This document shows, one piece after another, positions 60,735 through 64,000 of a stretch of 64,000 nucleotides of DNA. Source of the stretch: Shinella zoogloeoides (lineage in GTDB: Bacteria > Pseudomonadota > Alphaproteobacteria > Rhizobiales > Rhizobiaceae). Position numbers and translations under genes: made by a program. The number at the start of each line of letters is the position of its first letter. Within the stretch, counting starts at the first letter, position 1. The DNA lies in contig NZ_CP093528.1 in the NCBI RefSeq assembly GCF_022682305.1, positions 2,865,501 to 2,929,500 on the forward strand, in the 5' to 3' direction. The notes under the pieces are model-generated. The model made no database searches, had not been told where the DNA came from, and saw only the letters and a program-made list of their open reading frames with translations.

Positions 60735-61042
60735 TTCTTTCCGCCCAGCAATCCCGCCTTGCCGAGCGCACCGGATAAAAAATCGTTCTCCAGTGTCAGT
60801 TCGCCGATTTTCGCGTGCAGCGTTTTGACATCGATGGTCGGACCCGACGGCTCCGCTTTCGTTTCATCGCCGAACACACCTGTCGCCCCCTCAAGGAGCT
60901 GGTCTTTCCATTGCTTGATCTGGTTGGCGTGCACATCGAACTGCTGGGACAACTCCACCAGCGTCTGCTCACCTCGGATGGCGGCAAGTGCCACCTTCGC
61001 CTTGAAAGCCGGGCTATGGTTCCGGCGCGGTCGTCTCGTCAT
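60731..61042 (-). CDS. IS3-family transposase OrfA (DNA-binding)
   Basis: 103 aa: MTRRPRRNHSPAFKAKVALA, then V-E-L-S-Q-Q-F-D-V-H-A-N-Q-I-K-Q-W-K as HTH, and a C-terminal leucine-zipper-like helix (LHAKIGELTLENDFL). The upstream ATG at 61,063 adds seven residues of little likeness. It is the regulatory and end-binding part of the transposase. Confidence 0.9.
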   Translation of the reverse strand: MTRRPRRNHSPAFKAKVALAAIRGEQTLVELSQQFDVHANQIKQWKDQLLEGATGVFGDETKAEPSGPTIDVKTLHAKIGELTLENDFLSGALGKAGLLGGKK

Positions 61043-61094
61043 GGTCTCTCCTGTTCCCGGCATCTAAGCCGAAGTCAGGCAGAAACTCCACTTA

Positions 61095-61182
61095 TCCCCG
61101 CTGTGCAGATTTCCCGAGCCAGCTCTGAAAGCGCTCCGGCGGCAGCCAGAGGCGAGAAGTGAATGTTGTTTGGACTGGTCAG
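61095..61182 (-). pseudogene. truncated phage tail-module reading frame cut by the IS
   Basis: On the minus strand a frame opens at CTG 61,180-61,182, overlapping the stop of the J-like gene as CTGA, and reads TSPNNIHFSPLAAAGALSEL and a few more residues up to the IS end. On the far side of the IS only 58 bp precede the tailspike start, with no clear continuation. The CTGA overlap mimics the ATGA coupling seen elsewhere in this prophage. Reading: a gene removed by insertion and deletion. The start codon is odd and the evidence is slim. Confidence 0.4.
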
Positions 61183-63284
61183 GTGACGGTGAAGGCACCC
61201 GTCGCTTCGGCGGTCGCGGGGACGCCGGATGCGTTGATGGCGACGAGCCATGCATAATAAGTGTCGGCCGAAAGCGTCACCGTCCGGCTATCCGCCGCGC
61301 CCGGAGCGCCGTATTCCGTGGCCACCAGCGTTGCGGTTCCCACGTCATCGACCGTGCTGACATAGATGCGGGTCGCGAAGTACCGAGGCGTGTTCGGAGA
61401 AGTCCACCCGAATAGCGCCTCGCCAGGCGTCGAAACATCGACCGTCTGCACGTCGGTAACGGGACCGGGCGAAACAGGATCGGCGGTCGCCGTCAGCGTC
61501 TGGTAGTCGGTCCAGTCGGATTTCGACCCGCCGCCCCAGGCACGCAGACGGACGCGATACTCCTGCCCATCGACCAGATAGCCAGACCGCACCTGCGTGT
61601 CGCCAGCCTTGGAAAAAGCGGATTGCAAGCCCGTCGAGCCGCTGGTGCGGTCATACTCAAGCTCATACATCAGCGACGGCGCGACAAAATCCCATGTCGC
61701 ATTGATGAACGCGGCAGTCGAGCCGCCGGAAACGACCTCTGTCTGGATTGATGCGGCAAAGTTGACCGGCGCGGGCACTCCGCCATTATCGATGGCCGAA
61801 ACCTGCTCACCAGGAACGCCCTCTTCGTGCGCAGCGTCGAAGTCATACATGGTCGATGGAATGACGATCCCGCTGAAGCTGATGCGCATGTTGCGCAAGT
61901 CGATAGACACGCTGGACGTGACTTCGATCGTCGCCTCCGCGAGGCCCCGCGACGGATAATGGACCGTTACGAAGCGCCGGAATGCCACATCGCGGATGTT
62001 GTCCGCAGTATAGTCCGCTACGACCGATACCTTGCGAGCGTTGGCACGGATGAAGGCAAGCTTCTGCTTCCTCTGGCAGTGGTTATGGCTCTGGATGGCC
62101 TGATTGTCGAATGTCTTGGTGCGTTCCGTGCTGTCGTCGACGAAGCCGTATGGGTCGCCGTAGATGGCGGCATCTTCCGTGACGTAGTGGTTCGCCGGAT
62201 TGACATAGCGACCTCGCACCGCAAGCACGGTTGCAGAGCGCCTGCGATTCTTGTCGACGCGGATGCTGAAAATGTTATCCGCAGTCAGCCGCACATCAGG
62301 CGCAACGAATTCGCCGGCATGCACGCCAACTTTGCCGTCGGCGCGTTCGTAAACGACCATTTCGGCCGCCTCGTCCATGATGCGCCCTACTTCGACAGGA
62401 TCGTTGTTGGCGCGGAACCAGAACCCGCCGTGATAGCGGCGCTCAGTACCGCCAGTTCGATTCGTGACGATCTGGTCGCACACGTTTGCCGCATTGATCC
62501 AGTCGGGCAGGTGCATTGCTGAATACGGCATCTTCCCGCCGACCGGATGGCAAAGGTGCCATAGCCGCATCAGCGCCAGATTGCTGGAAAACTCCCACGT
62601 CAGTGGGTTGTCGTAGCGATGCGAGCCGGAACCGCCCTGCGTGCCATCTTTTCGCGGATCGTAGAGCAGCGCCCCGTCCCCCACCGCGGAATGCTCAGGC
62701 ATCTGATTCGGGAAGGCATCGAGATAGTTCTCCTGGTCGACGGTGTCACAGCGCATGCGGACCGAGGCTATGCCGTCACCCCGGCAGGTACTGCCCCAAG
62801 CATCCGGAAAAACGGAAACGACATCGGAATAAGCCGTCTCTGAGTTGAGGCCCGCACGCGTTTGAATGTTGACATAGTGCGACGAGCCAACGCTGTAGTG
62901 GGACGTGACGTTGCCAGATCCATCGAGCGTCAGTTTGTCATCGTGCCCATAATGCTGCACGAAGCCTTGGATGCGATGGCATGCCCAGGCCATGATGTGG
63001 TAGGCGGAGCCGTTTCGCTCTTCAAGGAAGATATAGTCTCCGCCTTTCTTCGTCCGGCCAAGAACGTAGGTCCGGGGCGGTACGTTCTGCTTGAGATTGT
63101 ATGACCCGTCATCGGGCTTTGGTACGGACGGTCTGTCAGGGGCGAGGAGGGAACTCGCCAGGTAAAGCCCGGCGCCGAAAATGGCGTAACCAAGCGCCGT
63201 TGCAAGGGGGCCGGCGAGCGTCGTTGCGATAGCCGTCGACGAAATCAGAAACGAAAAGATAGGCCCGGCGATTAGCTGCGGCAT
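61179..63284 (-). CDS. phage tail-tip protein, J-like host-specificity protein
   Basis: 701 aa. An N-terminal hydrophobic region (about 8-48, LISSTAIATTLAGPLATALG) is followed by a tail-tip domain (about 60-430) with P-P-R-T-Y-V-L-G-R and I-Q-G-F-V-Q-H-Y-G. The last 250 residues look like fibronectin-type repeats (M-Y-E-L-E-Y-D-R ... Y-R-V-R-L-R-A-W and Y-Y-A-W-L-V-A-I-N-A-S-G). It is probably the central tail-tip or baseplate protein that mediates adsorption. Its start overlaps the NlpC/P60-like gene by 13 bp. Confidence 0.8.
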   Translation of the reverse strand: MPQLIAGPIFSFLISSTAIATTLAGPLATALGYAIFGAGLYLASSLLAPDRPSVPKPDDGSYNLKQNVPPRTYVLGRTKKGGDYIFLEERNGSAYHIMAWACHRIQGFVQHYGHDDKLTLDGSGNVTSHYSVGSSHYVNIQTRAGLNSETAYSDVVSVFPDAWGSTCRGDGIASVRMRCDTVDQENYLDAFPNQMPEHSAVGDGALLYDPRKDGTQGGSGSHRYDNPLTWEFSSNLALMRLWHLCHPVGGKMPYSAMHLPDWINAANVCDQIVTNRTGGTERRYHGGFWFRANNDPVEVGRIMDEAAEMVVYERADGKVGVHAGEFVAPDVRLTADNIFSIRVDKNRRRSATVLAVRGRYVNPANHYVTEDAAIYGDPYGFVDDSTERTKTFDNQAIQSHNHCQRKQKLAFIRANARKVSVVADYTADNIRDVAFRRFVTVHYPSRGLAEATIEVTSSVSIDLRNMRISFSGIVIPSTMYDFDAAHEEGVPGEQVSAIDNGGVPAPVNFAASIQTEVVSGGSTAAFINATWDFVAPSLMYELEYDRTSGSTGLQSAFSKAGDTQVRSGYLVDGQEYRVRLRAWGGGSKSDWTDYQTLTATADPVSPGPVTDVQTVDVSTPGEALFGWTSPNTPRYFATRIYVSTVDDVGTATLVATEYGAPGAADSRTVTLSADTYYAWLVAINASGVPATAEATGAFTVT

Positions 63285-63688
63285 TGCAGTCTCCAGATTG
63301 CCAGAGAAGAGGCGAAGACGCGGTCAAAGCCGCGCGGAGTGCGCACCAGCCATCCACATCCGTCGTGGATGGCACCAAATTGTCTTTTCACGTTATTGCG
63401 CGAACCGATGACACCGACAGCCCCGGCTTCCGGCGCCTCGACGCGTTCACTGATTTCATCGGCGCACGATGCGACGAGCGGCACTACGCCACCTGCGGCT
63501 GATATTATGGCTTGGTAGCCGATCTCGTCGCTATACGCGCCTCGCAAGTGCTTTGCCGGGTCTTCATTGCCGAGCCAAATGGCCCAGTCAGCGAGGATAA
63601 TGCAGCAATCTGCATACCCAGGCGCCCACGGCTTTGCTTCGTTGACGGCGACGAACTCCTTCAGTGACGGCTTTACCAATTCGGCCAT
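63272..63688 (-). CDS. NlpC/P60-like phage tail protein (DUF6950-like)
   Basis: 138 aa. The Cys in P-W-A-P-G-Y-A-D-C-C-I-I-L-A-D-W (about residue 28) and the His in F-G-A-I-H-D-G (about 107) fit the Cys-His pair of NlpC/P60-like peptidases. In tail modules of siphophages and gene transfer agents this protein lies just before the tail-tip gene, as here, and helps the tail open peptidoglycan. The family name is from memory. Confidence 0.72.
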   Translation of the reverse strand: MAELVKPSLKEFVAVNEAKPWAPGYADCCIILADWAIWLGNEDPAKHLRGAYSDEIGYQAIISAAGGVVPLVASCADEISERVEAPEAGAVGVIGSRNNVKRQFGAIHDGCGWLVRTPRGFDRVFASSLAIWRLQCRS

Positions 63689-64000
63689 GAGACGGTCTTG
63701 TCCCGCATCAACGGGACGCGCTTGCAGAACTCATCGTCCGGCGCCGATGGGTTGAGCGTCTTGGAATAAGCGCGCTGGTCGACATCAGACAGAACGCCGC
63801 CGTTAGTGATGTTCCGCAGCGTGAAGCGGTTCGTTACCTCAAGGTTCACGCGCGATGTGATGCCGTCTTCGCTGGCATCATCGGCCACATCGATGTTGTC
63901 GATCTCGCCAGAGAAGACAACAATCGGCTCACCGTCCGGCTGCTCGCGCTCATCCAGAATTTGCAGCTTCACAACGACCGGCGAACCCTGAACCGGCATG
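63673..64000 (-). CDS. phage tail protein, C-terminal part (runs off the window)
   Basis: The frame covers at least 108 aa and stays open to the right edge, so the methionine at 63,999 may be internal. The sequence has beta-rich segments (V-V-K-L-Q-I-L-D-E-R-E, V-V-F-S-G-E-I-D-N-I) and the end R-V-P-L-M-R-D-K-T-V-S-W-P. Position before the NlpC/P60-like gene suggests a tail-tip or distal-tail component. The 3' end overlaps the next start by 16 bp. Confidence 0.65.
   Translation of the reverse strand, partial: MPVQGSPVVVKLQILDEREQPDGEPIVVFSGEIDNIDVADDASEDGITSRVNLEVTNRFTLRNITNGGVLSDVDQRAYSKTLNPSAPDDEFCKRVPLMRDKTVSWPNW

Larger units (their letters stand above)
59884..61094 (-). mobile_element. 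IS3-family insertion sequence (about 1.2 kb)
   Basis: Ends TAAGTGGATTTCCGCCT (left) and TAAGTGGAGTTTCTGCCT (right, on the minus strand) are imperfect inverted repeats. They enclose OrfA and OrfB of IS3 type on the minus strand. I see no short target duplication beside the ends (CGC left, TCC right), so a deletion or older event is possible. It is inserted inside the phage tail module. Confidence 0.85.

Noticed and set aside
61064..61255. 63-aa minus-strand frame across the IS end
   Set aside because: Pro/Ser-rich out-of-frame reading of the J-like 3' end; the truncated frame with CTGA overlap fits the context better.

Overview
The window looks like a chromosomal segment of an alphaproteobacterium of the order Rhizobiales, most likely family Rhizobiaceae (Sinorhizobium/Ensifer, Shinella or Rhizobium relatives). 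The evidence is the high G+C, the cell-cycle genes rcdA, gapR and cpdR, homospermidine synthase, a Brucella-type Omp10 lipoprotein, exoN, a RIME-type intergenic repeat, and a gene order that from memory resembles the rpmE-pyk-gltB-cpdR stretch of the Sinorhizobium meliloti chromosome. This is inference from sequence; no database was searched.

Positions 1-53,950 are ordinary core genome. In order: a transporter with DUF1192, then rcdA and rpmE around a RIME repeat (1-3,250); an ABC exporter, a flavoprotein, a MotA/TolQ-like plus OmpA-like membrane pair, and suhB, a Sel1-repeat protein and a ThiE-like protein (3,400-12,000); small regulators, purEK and rpmJ (12,000-15,800); pyk, DUF1036, an amidohydrolase and gapR (15,800-21,200); a DUF882 protein, a sigma-54 response regulator, an M3 peptidase, pabB/pabC and hss (21,200-30,200); omp10, a LysM-tailed 5'-nucleotidase, hemH, qmcA/nfeD, kdsD, a beta-barrel protein, exoN and a lytic transglycosylase (30,300-41,700); gltD/gltB, threonine aldolase, a heat-controlled Hsp20 gene, hisN, the mmgR small RNA gene, a second amidohydrolase and cpdR (41,700-53,950).

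Positions 54,039-54,113 encode a tRNA-Val(GAC) that is probably a phage attachment site. Everything to its right up to the window edge is one end of a prophage. Read on the minus strand it has a tail-tip gene, an NlpC/P60-like protein, a J-like tail protein, a beta-helix tailspike, a lambda-R-like endolysin, a nested Rz/Rz1 spanin pair and a small membrane protein. An IS3-family element (59,884-61,094) sits in the tail module next to a truncated reading frame. Two opposite-strand, A/T-richer cargo genes (an HNH protein and an acyltransferase) lie between tailspike and lysis cassette.

The most interesting signals are regulatory. Two TTAA-N7-TTAA CtrA boxes flank a terminator-ended, structured RNA candidate upstream of rcdA. 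The mmgR-type small RNA lies between hisN and the amidohydrolase beside cpdR. Hsp20 has an RpoH promoter and a ROSE-like thermometer. Several long unexplained inverted repeats lie upstream of gltB, upstream of rpmE and between gapR and the DUF882 gene. I did not find a clearly new multi-gene system; the best novel candidate is the CtrA-box-associated RNA at rcdA.
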